Source: Henricia sp. BOLD:AAB3569
Lineage: Eukaryota; Echinodermata; Asteroidea; Spinulosida; Echinasteridae
Assembly (NCBI GenBank): GCA_037783545.1
Contig: JBBELK010000812.1
Coordinates: 20,872-84,871, forward strand
Direction: 5' to 3'
DNA length: 64,000 nt
The translations under genes and the position numbers were made by a program. A model generated the notes under the pieces. The model saw only the letters and a program-made list of their open reading frames with translations, had not been told where the DNA came from and ran no database searches. The stretch's first letter is position 1, and each line of letters begins with the position of its first letter. Positions 11,900-24,021 of the stretch are shown here, in pieces.

Positions 11900-13087
11900 G
11901 AGCAGTCAGGAAGCCTCAACCCAGTTTTTTCTAAACTTTGAAATTTCTCTGCCATTTCCCGGCGAAAGTCTGTCAATTTTTTATGACAAGTGCGCAATAT
12001 AGAGAGTTTAGGGCATGCAAAATTTGAAGTTCGTCGGAATATTTTTCGACCTCCAAATTTGCCGACGTTTGGACCACACTTTGACCAAATTGCGGAGCCA
12101 AACTGCGGTGCGTTAACGACAGTCCGAATGACTGAGCATGCGCACAACTCAGGAGTACCCCAAAGAGGTGTGTACAGACAGCCACGGTTTGCGTGAGAGC
12201 AGTCAGGAAGCCTCAACCCATTTTTTTCTAAACTTTGAAATTTCCCTGCCATTTCCCGGCGAAAGTCTGTCAATTTTTTATGACAAGTGCGCAATATAGA
12301 GAGTTTAGGGCATGCAAAATTTGAAGTTCGTCGGAACATTTTTCGACCTCCAAATTTGCCGACGTTTGGACCACACTTTGACCAAATTGCCGAGCCAAAC
12401 TGCGGTGCGTTAACGACAGTCCGAATGACTGAGCATGCGCACAACTCAGGAGTACCCCAAAGAGGTGTGTACAGACAGCCACGGTTTGCGTGAGAGCAGT
12501 CAGGAAGCCTCAACCCAGTTTTTTCTAAACTTTGAAATTTCTCTGCCATTTCCCGGCGAAAGTCTGTCAATTTTTTATGACAAGTGCGCAATATAGAGAG
12601 TTTAGGGCATGCAAAATTTGAAGTTCGTCGGAACATTTTTCGACCTCCAAATTTGCCGACGTTTGGACCACACTTTGACCAAATTGCGGAGCCAAACTGC
12701 GGTGCGTTAACGACAGTCCGAATGACTGAGCATGCGCACAACTCAGGAGTACCCCAAAGAGGTGTGTACAGACAGCCACGGTTTGCGTGAGAGCAGTCAG
12801 GAAGCCTCAACCCATTTTTTTCTAAACTTTGAAATTTCCCTGCCATTTCCCGGCGAAAGTCTGTCAATTTTTTATGACAAGTGCGCAATATAGAGAGTTT
12901 AGGGCATGCAAAATTTGAAGTTCGTCGGAACATTTTTCGACCTCCAAATTTGCCGACGTTTGGACCACACTTTGACCAAATTGCCGAGCCAAACTGCGGT
13001 GCGTTAACGACAGTCCGAATGACTGAGCATGCGCACAACTCAGGAGTACCCCAAAGAGGTGTGTACAGACAGCCACGGTTTGCGTGA
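11900..13087. repeat. Satellite A HOR: 594-bp dimer, two copies
   Basis: Two successive pairs of monomers share the same linked variants. One monomer has 'attgcggagcc' (12,091 and 12,685) and the next has 'ccca' before the T-tract together with 'tttccctgcc' (near 12,219 and 12,813). The spacing is exactly 594 bp. The edges are placed to the nearest monomer only. Confidence 0.8.
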
Positions 13088-14003
13088 GAGCAGTCAGGAA
13101 GCCTCAACCCAGTTTTTTCTAAACTTTGAAATTTCTCTGCCATTTCCCGGCGAAAGTCTGTCAATTTTGTATGACAAGTGCGCAATATAGAGAGTTTAGG
13201 GCATGCACAATTTGAAGTTCGTCGGAACATTTTTCGACCTCCAAATTTGCCGACGTTTGGACCACACTTTGACCAAATTGCCGAGCCAAACTGCGGTGCG
13301 TTAACGACAGTCCGAATGACTGAGCATGCGCACAACTCAGGAGTACCCCAAAGAGGTGTGTACAGACAGCCACGGTTTGCGTGAGAGCAGTCAGGAAGCC
13401 TCAACCCATTTTTTTCTAAACTTTGAAATTTCTCTGCCATTTCCCGGCGAAAGTCTGTCAATTTTTTATGACAAGTGCGCAATATAGAGAGTTTAGGGCA
13501 CGCAAAATTTGAAGTTCGTCGGAACATTTTTCGACCTCCAAATTTGCCGACGTTTGGACCACACTTTGACCAAATTGCCGAGCCAAACTGCGGTGCGTTA
13601 ACGACAGTCCGAATGACTGAGCATGCGCACAACTCTGGAGTACCCCAAAGAGGTGTGTACAGACAGCCACGGTTTGCGTGAGAGCAGTCAGGAAGCCTCA
13701 ACCCAGTTTTTTCTAAACTTTGAAATTTCTCTGCCATTTCCCGGCGAAAGTCTGTCAATTTTTTATGACAAGTGCGCAATATAGAGAGTTTAGGGCATGC
13801 AAAATTTGAAGTTCGTCGGAACATTTTTCGACCTCCAAATTTGCCGACGTTTGGACCACACTTTGACCAAATTGCCGAGCCAAACTGCGGTGCGTTAACG
13901 ACAGTCCGAATGACTGAGCATGCGCACAACTCAGGAGTACCCCAAAGAGGTGTGTACAGACAGCCACGGTTTGCGTGAGAGCAGTCAGGAAGCCTCAACC
14001 CAG

Positions 14004-17000
14004 TTTTTTTCTAAACTTTGAAATTTCTCTGCCATTTCCCGGCGAAAGTCTGTCAATTTTTTATGACAAGTGCGCAATATAGAGAGTTTAGGGCATGCAA
14101 AATTTGAAGTTCGTCGGAACATTTTTCGACCTCCAAATTTGCCGACGTTTGGACCACACTTTGACCAAATTGCCGAGCCAAACTGCGGTGCGTTAACGAC
14201 AGTCCGAATGACTGAGCATGCGCACAACTCAGGAGTACCCCAAAGAGGTGTGTACAGACAGCCACGGTTTGCGTGAGAGCAGTCAGGAAGCCTCAACCCA
14301 GTTTTTTCTGAACTTTGAAATTTCTCTGCCATTTCCCGGCGAAAGTCTGTCAATTTTTTATGACAAGTGCGCAATATAGAGAGTTTAGGGCATGCAAAAT
14401 TTGAAGTTCGTCGGAACATTTTTCGACCTCCAAATTTGCCGACGTTTGGACCACACTTTGACCAAATTGCCGAGCCAAACTGCGGTGCGTTAACGACAGT
14501 CCGAATGACTGAGCATGCGCACAACTCAGGAGTACCCCAAAGAGGTGTGTACAGACAGCCACGGTTTGCGTGAGAGCAGTCAGGAAGCCTCAACCCAGTT
14601 TTTTCTAAACTTTGAAATTTCTCTGCCATTTCCCGGCGAAAGTCTGTCAATTTTTTATGACAAGTGCGCAATATAGAGAGTTTAGGGCATGCAAAATTTG
14701 AAGTTCGTCGGAACATTTTTCGACCTCCAAATTTGCCGACGTTTGGACCACACTTTGACCAAATTGCCGAGCCAAACTGCGGTGCGTTAACGACAGTCCG
14801 AATGACTGAGCATGCGCACAACTCAGGAGTACCCCAAAGAGGTGTGTACAGACAGCCACGGTTTGCGTGAGAGCAGTCAGGAAGCCTCAACCCAGTTTTT
14901 TCTAAACTTTGAAATTTCTCTGCCATTTCCCGGCGAAAGTCTGTCAATTTTGTATGACAAGTGCGCAATATAGAGAGTTTAGGGCATGCACAATTTGAAG
15001 TTCGTCGGAACATTTTTCGACCTCCAAATTTGCCGACGTTTGGACCACACTTTGACCAAATTGCCGAGCCAAACTGCGGTGCGTTAACGACAGTCCGAAT
15101 GACTGAGCATGCGCACAACTCAGGAGTACCCCAAAGAGGTGTGTACAGACAGCCACGGTTTGCGTAAGAGCAGTCAGGAAGCCTCAACCCATTTTTTTCT
15201 AAACTTTGAAATTTCTCTGCCATTTCCCGGCGAAAGTCTGTCAATTTTTTATGACAAGTGCGCAATATAGAGAGTTTAGGGCACGCAAAATTTGAAGTTC
15301 GTCGGAACATTTTTCGACCTCCAAATTTGCCGACGTTTGGACCACACTTTGACCAAATTGCCGAGCCAAACTGCGGTGCGTTAACGACAGTCCGAATGAC
15401 TGAGCATGCGCACAACTCTGGAGTACCCCAAAGAGGTGTGTACAGACAGCCACGGTTTGCGTGAGAGCAGTCAGGAAGCCTCAACCCAGTTTTTTCTAAA
15501 CTTTGAAATTTCTCTGCCATTTCCCGGCGAAAGTCTGTCAATTTTTTATGACAAGTGCGCAATATAGAGAGTTTAGGGCATGCAAAATTTGAAGTTCGTC
15601 GGAACATTTTTCGACCTCCAAATTTGCCGACGTTTGGACCACACTTTGACCAAATTGCCGAGCCAAACTGCGGTGCGTTAACGACAGTCCGAATGACTGA
15701 GCATGCGCACAACTCAGGAGTACCCCAAAGAGGTGTGTACAGACAGCCACGGTTTGCGTGAGAGCAGTCAGGAAGCCTCAACCCAGTTTTTTTCTAAACT
15801 TTGAAATTTCTCTGCCATTTCCCGGCGAAAGTCTGTCAATTTTTTATGACAAGTGCGCAATATAGAGAGTTTAGGGCATGCAAAATTTGAAGTTCGTCGG
15901 AACATTTTTCGACCTCCAAATTTGCCGACGTTTGGACCACACTTTGACCAAATTGCCGAGCCAAACTGCGGTGCGTTAACGACAGTCCGAATGACTGAGC
16001 ATGCGCACAACTCAGGAGTACCCCAAAGAGGTGTGTACAGACAGCCACGGTTTGCGTGAGAGCAGTCAGGAAGCCTCAACCCAGTTTTTTCTGAACTTTG
16101 AAATTTCTCTGCCATTTCCCGGCGAAAGTCTGTCAATTTTTTATGACAAGTGCGCAATATAGAGAGTTTAGGGCATGCAAAATTTGAAGTTCGTCGGAAC
16201 ATTTTTCGACCTCCAAATTTGCCGACGTTTGGACCACACTTTGACCAAATTGCCGAGCCAAACTGCGGTGCGTTAACGACAGTCCGAATGACTGAGCATG
16301 CGCACAACTCAGGAGTACCCCAAAGAGGTGTGTACAGACAGCCACGGTTTGCGTGAGAGCAGTCAGGAAGCCTCAACCCAGTTTTTTCTAAACTTTGAAA
16401 TTTCTCTGCCATTTCCCGGCGAAAGTCTGTCAATTTTTTATGACAAGTGCGCAATATAGAGAGTTTAGGGCATGCAAAATTTGAAGTTCGTCGGAACATT
16501 TTTCGACCTCCAAATTTGCCGACGTTTGGACCACACTTTGACCAAATTGCCGAGCCAAACTGCGGTGCGTTAACGACAGTCCGAATGACTGAGCATGCGC
16601 ACAACTCAGGAGTACCCCAAAGAGGTGTGTACAGACAGCCACGGTTTGCGTGAGAGCAGTCAGGAAGCCTCAACCCAGTTTTTTCTAAACTTTGAAATTT
16701 CTCTGCCATTTCCCGGCGAAAGTCTGTCAATTTTGTATGACAAGTGCGCAATATAGAGAGTTTAGGGCATGCACAATTTGAAGTTCGTCGGAACATTTTT
16801 CGACCTCCAAATTTGCCGACGTTTGGACCACACTTTGACCAAATTGCCGAGCCAAACTGCGGTGCGTTAACGACAGTCCGAATGACTGAGCATGCGCACA
16901 ACTCAGGAGTACCCCAAAGAGGTGTGTACAGACAGCCACGGTTTGCGTGAGAGCAGTCAGGAAGCCTCAACCCATTTTTTTCTAAACTTTGAAATTTCTC

Positions 17001-17866
17001 TGCCATTTCCCGGCGAAAGTCTGTCAATTTTTTATGACAAGTGCGCAATATAGAGAGTTTAGGGCACGCAAAATTTGAAGTTCGTCGGAACATTTTTCGA
17101 CCTCCAAATTTGCCGACGTTTGGACCACACTTTGACCAAATTGCCGAGCCAAACTGCGGTGCGTTAACGACAGTCCGAATGACTGAGCATGCGCACAACT
17201 CAGGAGTACCCCAAAGAGGTGTGTACAGACAGCCACGGTTTGCGTGAGAGCAGTCAGGAAGCCTCAACCCATTTTTTTCTAAACTTTGAAATTTCTCTGC
17301 CATTTCCCGGCGAAAGTCTGTCAATTTTTTATGACAAGTGCGCAATATAGAGAGTTTAGGGCACGCAAAATTTGAAGTTCGTCGGAACATTTTTCGACCT
17401 CCAAATTTGCCGACGTTTGGACCACACTTTGACCAAATTGCCGAGCCAAACTGCGGTGCGTTAACGACAGTCCGAATGACTGAGCATGCGCACAACTCTG
17501 GAGTACCCCAAAGAGGTGTGTACAGACAGCCACGGTTTGCGTGAGAGCAGTCAGGAAGCCTCAACCCAGTTTTTTCTAAACTTTGAAATTTCTCTGCCAT
17601 TTCCCGGCGAAAGTCTGTCAATTTTTTATGACAAGTGCGCAATATAGAGAGTTTAGGGCATGCAAAATTTGAAGTTCGTCGGAACATTTTTCGACCTCCA
17701 AATTTTCCGACGTTTGGACCACACTTTGACCAAATTGCCGAGCCAAACTGCGGTGCGTTAACGACAGTCCGAATGACTGAGCATGCGCACAACTCAGGAG
17801 TACCCCAAAGAGGTGTGTACAGACAGCCACGGTTTGCGTGAGAGCAGTCAGGAAGCCTCAACCCAG
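14004..17866. repeat. Satellite A HOR: 6-mer of 1,783 bp, second copy with one extra monomer
   Basis: The block from the seven-T tract at 14,004 to 15,786 recurs from 15,787. Shared in the same order are the seven-T tract, 'ttctgaac' (near 14,307 and 16,090), 'tttgtatgac' with 'gcacaatttg', and 'ccca' with 'gcacgcaaaat' and 'ctctggag'. 1,783 is six monomers plus the extra T. The second copy has seven monomers because the 'gcacgc' type is present twice in a row. The last few monomers of a similar block are visible just upstream (about 12.8-14.0 kb). Confidence 0.85.
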
Positions 17867-18163
17867 TTTTTTTCTAAACTTTGAAATTTCTCTGCCATTT
17901 CCCGGCGAAAGTCTGTCAATTTTTTATGACAAGTGCGCAATATAGAGAGTTTAGGGCATGCAAAATTTGAAGTTCGTCGGAACATTTTTCGACCTCCAAA
18001 TTTGCCGACGTTTGGACCACACTTTGACCAAATTGCCGAGCCAAACTGCGGTGCGTTAACGACAGTCCGAATGACTGAGCATGCGCACAACTCAGGAGTA
18101 CCCCAAAGAGGTGTGTACAGACAGCCACGGTTTGCGTGAGAGCAGTCAGGAAGCCTCAACCCA

Positions 18164-20461
18164 GTTTTTTCTAAACTTTGAAATTTCTCTGCCATTTCCC
18201 GGCGAAAGTCTGTCAATTTTTTATGACAAGTGCGCAATATAGAGAGTTTAGGGCATGCAAAATTTGAAGTTCGTCGGAACATTTTTCGACCTCCAAATTT
18301 GCCGACGTTTGGACCACACTTTGACCAAATTGCCGAGCCAAACTGCGGTGCGTTAACGACAGTCCGAATGACTGAGCATGCGCACAACTCAGGAGTACCC
18401 CAAAGAGGTGTGTACAGACAGCCACGGTTTGCGTGAGAGCAGTCAGGAAGCCTCAACCCAGTTGTTTCTAAACTTTGAAATTTCTCTGCCATTTCCCGGC
18501 GAAAGTCTGTCAATTTTTTATGACAAGTGCGCAATATAGAGAGTTTAGGGCATGCAAAATTTGAAGTTCGTCGGAACATTTTTCGACCTCCAAATTTGCC
18601 GCGGTGCGTTAACGACAGTCCGAATGACTGAGCATGCGCACAACTCAGGAGTACCCCAAAGAGGTGTGTACAGACAGCCACGGTTTGCGTGAGAGCAGTC
18701 AGGAAGCCTCAACCCATTTTTTTCTAAACTTTGAAATTTCCCTGCCATTTCCCGGCGAAAGTCTGTCAATTTTTTATGACAAGTGCGCAATATAGAGAGT
18801 TTAGGGCATGCAAAATTTGAAGTTCGTCGGAACATTTTTCGACCTCCAAATTTGCCGACGTTTGGACCACACTTTGACCAAATTGCCGAGCCAAACTGCG
18901 GTGCGTTAACGACAGTCCGAATGACTGAGCATGCGCACAACTCAGGAGTACCCCAAAGAGGTGTGTACAGACAGCCACGGTTTGCGTGAGAGCAGTCAGG
19001 AAGCCTAAACCCAGTTTTTTTCTAAACTTTGAAATTTCTCTGCCATTTCCCGGCGAAAGTCTGTCAATTTTTTATGACAAGTGCGCAATATAGAGAGTTT
19101 AGGGCATGCAAAATTTGAAGTTCGTCGGAACATTTTTCGACCTCCAAATTTGCCGACGTTTGGACCACACTTTGACCAAATTGCCGAGCCAAACTGCGGT
19201 GCGTTAACGACAGTCCGAATGACTGAGCATGCGCACAACTCAGGAGTACCCCAAAGAGGTGTGTACAGACAGCCACGGTTTGCGTGAGAGCAGTCAGGAA
19301 GCCTCAACCCAGTTTTTTTCTAAACTTTGAAATTTCTCTGCCATTTCCCGGCGAAAGTCTGTCAATTTTTTATGACAAGTGCGCAATATAGAGAGTTTAG
19401 GGCATGCAAAATTTGAAGTTCGTCGGAACATTTTTCGACCTCCAAATTTGCCGACGTTTGGACCACACTTTGACCAAATTGCCGAGCCAAACTGCGGTGC
19501 GTTAACGACAGTCCGAATGACTGAGCATGCGCACAACTCAGGAGTACCCCAAAGAGGTGTGTACAGACAGCCACGGTTTGCGTGAGAGCAGTCAGGAAGC
19601 CTCAACCCAGTTGTTTCTAAACTTTGAAATTTCTCTGCCATTTCCCGGCGAAAGTCTGTCAATTTTTTATGACAAGTGCGCAATATAGAGAGTTTAGGGC
19701 ATGCAAAATTTGAAGTTCGTCGGAACATTTTTCGACCTCCAAATTTGCCGCGGTGCGTTAACGACAGTCCGAATGACTGAGCATGCGCACAACTCAGGAG
19801 TACCCCAAAGAGGTGTGTACAGACAACCACGGTTTGCGTGAGAGCAGTCAGGAAGCCTCAACCCATTTTTTTCTAAACTTTGAAATTTCCCTGCCATTTC
19901 CCGGCGAAAGTCTGTCAATTTTTTATGACAAGTGCGCAATATAGAGAGTTTAGGGCATGCAAAATTTGAAGTTCGTCGGAACATTTTTCGACCTCCAAAT
20001 TTGCCGACGTTTGGACCACACTTTGACCAAATTGCCGAGCCAAACTGCGGTGCGTTAACGACAGTCCGAATGACTGAGCATGCGCACAACTCAGGAGTAC
20101 CCCAAAGAGGTGTGTACAGACAGCCACGGTTTGCGTGAGAGCAGTCAGGAAGCCTCAACCCAGTTTTTTTCTAAACTTTGAAATTTCTCTGCCATTTCCC
20201 GGCGAAAGTCTGTCAATTTTTTATGACAAGTGCGCAATATAGAGAGTTTAGGGCATGCAAAATTTGAAGTTCGTCGGAACATTTTTCGACCTCCAAATTT
20301 GCCGACGTTTGGACCACACTTTGACCAAATTGCCGAGCCAAACTGCGGTGCGTTAACGACAGTCCGAATGACTGAGCATGCGCACAACTCAGGAGTACCC
20401 CAAAGAGGTGTGTACAGACAGCCACGGTTTGCGTGAGAGCAGTCAGGAAGCCTCAACCCAT
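18164..20461. repeat. Satellite A HOR: 1,149-bp block in two copies, with shared 41-bp deletion
   Basis: The rare variant 'cagttgtttcta' (18,461 and 19,610), a 41-bp deletion joining 'aatttgcc' to 'gcggtgcg' (at 18,600/18,601 and 19,749/19,750), the 'ccca'/'tttccctgcc' monomer and a seven-T monomer recur in the same order, exactly 1,149 bp apart. That is four monomers minus 41 bp plus two extra T. One later substitution ('acagacaaccacgg' near 19,822) is private to the second copy. Edges are approximate. Confidence 0.85.
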
Positions 20462-21948
20462 TTTTTTCTAAACTTTGAAATTTCCCTGCCATTTCCCGGC
20501 GAAAGTCTGTCAATTTTTTATGACAAGTGCGCAATATAGAGAGTTTAGGGCATGCAAAATTTGAAGTTCGTCGGAACATTTTTCGACCTCCAAATTTGCC
20601 GACGTTTGGACCACACTTTGACCAAATTGCCGAGCCAAACTGCGGTGCGTTAACGACAGTCCGAATGACTGAGCATGCGCACAACTCAGGAGTACCCCAA
20701 AGAGGTGTGTACAGACAGCCACGGTTTGCGTGAGAGCAGTCAGGAAGCCTCAACCCAGTTTTTTTCTAAACTTTGAAATTTCTCTGCCATTTCCCGGCGA
20801 AAGTCTGTCAATTTTTTATGACAAGTGCGCAATATAGAGAGTTTAGGGCATGCAAAATTTGAAGTTCGTCGGAACATTTTTCGACCTCCAAATTTGCCGA
20901 CGTTTGGACCACACTTTGACCAAATTGCCGAGCCAAACTGCGGTGCGTTAACGACAGTCCGAATGACTGAGCATGCGCACAACTCAGGAGTACCCCAAAG
21001 AGGTGTGTACAGACAGCCACGGTTTGCGTGAGAGCAGTCAGGAAGCCTCAACCCATTTTTTTCTAAACTTTGAAATTTCCCTGCCATTTCCCGGCGAAAG
21101 TCTGTCAATTTTTTATGACAAGTGCGCAATATAGAGAGTTTAGGGCATGCAAAATTTGAAGTTCGTCGGAACATTTTTCGACCTCCAAATTTGCCGACGT
21201 TTGGACCACACTTTGACCAAATTGCCGAGCCAAACTGCGGTGCGTTAACGACAGTCCGAATGACTGAGCATGCGCACAACTCAGGAGTACCCCAAAGAGG
21301 TGTGTACAGACAGCCACGGTTTGCGTGAGAGCAGTCAGGAAGCCTCAACCCAGTTTTTTTCTAAACTTTGAAATTTCTCTGCCATTTCCCGGCGAAAGTC
21401 TGTCAATTTTTTATGACAAGTGCGCAATATAGAGAGTTTAGGGCATGCAAAATTTGAAGTTCGTCGGAACATTTTTCGACCTCCAAATTTGCCGACGTTT
21501 GGACCACACTTTGACCAAATTGCCGAGCCAAACTGCGGTGCGTTAACGACAGTCCGAATGACTGAGCATGCGCACAACTCAGGAGTACCCCAAAGAGGTG
21601 TGTACAGACAGCCACGGTTTGCGTGAGAGCAGTCAGGAAGCCTCAACCCAGTTTTTTCTAAACTTTGAAATTTCTCTGCCATTTCCCGGCGAAAGTCTGT
21701 CAATTTTTTATGACAAGTGCGCAATATAGAGAGTTTAGGGCATGCAAAATTTGAAGTTCGTCGGAACATTTTTCGACCTCCAAATTTGCCGACGTTTGGA
21801 CCACACTTTGACCAAATTGCCGAGCCAAACTGCGGTGCGTTAACGACAGTCCGAATGACTGAGCATGCGCACAACTCAGGAGTACCCCAAAGAGGTGTGT
21901 ACAGACAGCCACGGTTTGCGTGAGAGCAGTCAGGAAGCCTCAACCCAG
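20164..21948. repeat. Satellite A HOR: 595-bp dimer, three copies
   Basis: The seven-T tract recurs at 20,164, 20,759, 21,354 and 21,949, every 595 bp. In the first two periods it alternates with a 'ccca'/'tttccctgcc' monomer. In the third the partner monomer is the plain type, so the dimer is already being diluted. This dimer combines monomer types that also occur in the 1,149-bp block, so the two HORs are nested. Confidence 0.85.
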
Positions 21949-23107
21949 TTTTTTTCTAAACTTTGAAATTTCTCTGCCATTTCCCGGCGAAAGTCTGTCA
22001 ATTTTTTATGACAAGTGCGCAATATAGAGAGTTTAGGGCACGCAAAATTTGAAGTTCGTCGGAACATTTTTCGACCTCCAAATTTGCCGACGTTTGGACC
22101 ACACTTTGACCAAATTGCCGAGCCAAACTGCGGTGCGTTAACGACAGTCCGAATGACTGAGCATGCGCACAACTCAGGAGTACCCCAAAGAGGTGCGTAC
22201 AGACAGACACGGTTTGCGTGAGAGCAGTCAGGAAGCCTCAACCCAGTTTTTTCTAAACTTTGAAATTTCTCTGCCATTTCCCGGCGAAAGTCTGTCAATT
22301 TTTTTATGACAAGTACGCAAAATAGAGAGTTTAGGGCACGCAAAATTTGAAGTTCGTCGGAACATTTTTCGACCTCCAAATTTGCCGACGTTTGGACCAC
22401 ACTTTGACCAAATTGCCGAGCCAAACTGCGGTGCGTTAACGACAGTCCGAATGACTGAGCATGCGCACAACTCTGGAGTACCCCAAAGAGGTGTGTACAG
22501 ACAGCCACGGTTTGCGTGAGAGCAGTCAGGAAGCCTCAACCCAGTTTTTTCTAAACTTTGAAATTTCTCTGCCATTTCCCGGCGAAAGTCTGTCAATTTT
22601 TTATGACAAGTGCGCAATATAGAGAGTTTAGGGCATGCAAAATTTGAAGTTCGTCGGAACATTTTTCGACCTCCAAATTTGCCGACGTTTGGACCACACT
22701 TTGACCAAATTGTCGAGCCAAACTGCGGTGCGTTAACGACAGTCCGAATGACTGAGCATGCGCACAACTCAGGAGTACCCCAAAGAGGTGTGTACAGACA
22801 GCCACGGTTTGCGTAAGAGCAGTCAGGAAGCCTCAACCCAGTTTTTTCTAAACTTTGAAATTTCTCTGCCATTTCCCGGCGAAAGTCTGTCAATTTTTTA
22901 TGACAAGTGCGCAATATAGAGAGTTTAGGGCATGCAAAATTAGAAGTTCGTCGTAACATTTTTCGACCTCCAAATTTGCCGACGTTTGGACCACACTTTG
23001 ACCAAATTGCCGAGCCAAACTGCGGTGCGTTAACGACAGTCCGAATGACTGAGCATGCGCACAACTCAGGAGTACCCCAAAGAGGTGTGTACAGACAGCC
23101 ACGGTTT

Positions 23108-23118
23108 GCGTGAGAGCA
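23108..23118. repeat. SINE target-site duplication, left copy (pairs with 23,416-23,426)
   Basis: The 11 bp GCGTGAGAGCA occur on both sides of the full-length SINE. They are ordinary satellite A sequence (monomer positions about 4-14), as expected for a duplicated target site of LINE-driven retroposition. Confidence 0.93.
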
Positions 23119-23133
23119 AAGGGGCGGTCGGGT

Positions 23134-23144
23134 TGGCGTACGGG
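23134..23144 (+). promoter_or_regulatory. A-box-like element of SINE copy 1
   Basis: TGGCGTACGGG is an imperfect match to the Pol III A-box consensus TRGCNNAGYNGG, at the expected place near the 5' end and about 43 bp before the B box. Confidence 0.6.
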
Positions 23145-23176
23145 TTCTTTCCTCGCCTTTCACCTCTGGGGTCCCG

Positions 23177-23187
23177 GGTTCGAATCC
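23177..23187 (+). promoter_or_regulatory. B box of SINE copy 1
   Basis: GGTTCGAATCC matches the Pol III B-box consensus GGTTCGANNCC fully. It sits in a possible T-arm with 5-bp stem. This is the main evidence for a tRNA-derived Pol III promoter. Confidence 0.9.
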
Positions 23188-23415
23188 GGGGCGTGTATGT
23201 GGATTGGGTTTGCAGTCCCTACTTGATCGCGTGGGTTTTCCCCTGGGGCATTTCTCTAGGGGTTTTCCTCCCACTTCTAAAACTGCAACTCCTTCTTCGT
23301 CATCTCAAGTTGATAATATAGTATAGTTAAAGCTAAAACCGTATAGTTGATGGCATAAAGGGCCTTAGTTGCCGAAGATTCCATAAAATATACAACAACA
23401 ACAACAACAACAACA

Positions 23416-24021
23416 GCGTGAGAGCAGTCAGGAAGCCTCAACCCAGATTTTTCTAAACTTTGAAATTTCTCTGCCATTTCCCGGCGAAAGTCTGTCAATT
23501 TTTTATGACAAGTGCGCAATATAGAGAGTTTAGGGCATGCAAAATTTGAAGTTCGTCGGAACATTTTTCGACCTCCAAATTTGCCGACGTTTGGACCACA
23601 CTTTGACCAAATTGCCGAGCCAAACTGCGGTGCGTTAACGACAGTCCGAATGACTGAGCATGCGCACAACTCAGGAGTACCCCAAAGAGGTGTGTACAGA
23701 CAGCCACGGTTTGCGTGAGAGCAGTCAGGAAGCCTCAACCCAGTTTTTTCTAAACTTTGAAATTTCTCTGCCATTTCCCGGCGAAAGTCTGTCAATTTTT
23801 TATGACAAGTGCGCAATATAGAGAGTTTAGGGCATGCAAAATTTGAAGTTCGTCGGAACATTTTTCGACCTCCAAATTTGCCGACGTTTGGACCACACTT
23901 TGACCAAATTGCCGAGCCAAACTGCGGTGCGTTAACGACAGTCCGAATGACTGATCATGCGCACAACTCAGGAGTACCCCCAAAGAGGTGTGTACAGACA
24001 GCCACGGTTTGCGTGAGAGCA
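23416..24021. repeat. Satellite A, two monomers between the paired SINEs
   Basis: Two 297-bp monomers plus the 11-bp target duplication and one extra C ('gtacccccaaag'). The monomer right after SINE copy 1 has 'cagatttttcta' instead of 'cagttttttcta'. The same rare variant follows SINE copy 2, tying the two SINE loci together as a duplication. Confidence 0.95.

Larger units (their letters stand above)
4372..23118. repeat. Satellite A array, main segment
   Basis: About 63 monomers of 297 bp in one orientation. Most differ by only a few positions. Recurrent marker variants reveal HOR blocks: a seventh T in the 'cagtttttt' tract, 'ccca' for 'cccag', 'tttccctgcc', 'gcacgcaaaat', 'gcacaatttg' linked to 'tttgtatgac', 'ttctgaac', and 'cagtctgaatg' linked to 'caactcaatag' and 'cagggagcc'. 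Two monomers share a 41-bp deletion. Single-base T insertions recur and shift every reading frame. The blocks are listed separately. Confidence 0.97.
23119..23415 (+). mobile_element. Full-length tRNA-derived SINE, copy 1
   Basis: A short non-coding retroposon of 297 bp, equal to the satellite period by coincidence. In order it has a tRNA-related head with an A-box-like element and a canonical B box in a T-arm-like stem-loop (cccgg / ccggg), a body with a conserved-looking segment around 'gtgggttttcccc' to 'ttttcctcccac', an AT-rich 3' part, and a (CAA)7 tail. An 11-bp target duplication flanks it. The (CAA)n tail suggests a LINE partner that also ends in a short simple repeat; the partner is not in the window. 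The body resembles cnidarian SINEs as I remember them. It is identical to the copy 0.9 kb downstream apart from tail length. Confidence 0.93.

Noticed and set aside
11839-13998. 719-codon minus-strand open frame (and similar ones of 277-697 codons) as a repeat protein gene
   Set aside because: It follows from the 297-bp period being a multiple of three with one stop-free frame. One-base insertions in T-tracts end it repeatedly, it begins and ends at arbitrary places in the array, and the sister family B does not keep the frame.
23119-23200. A functional tRNA gene
   Set aside because: It has a good B box and T-arm, but the A box is imperfect, no clean acceptor stem or anticodon arm can be folded, and it continues into a SINE body with a (CAA)n tail and target duplication.
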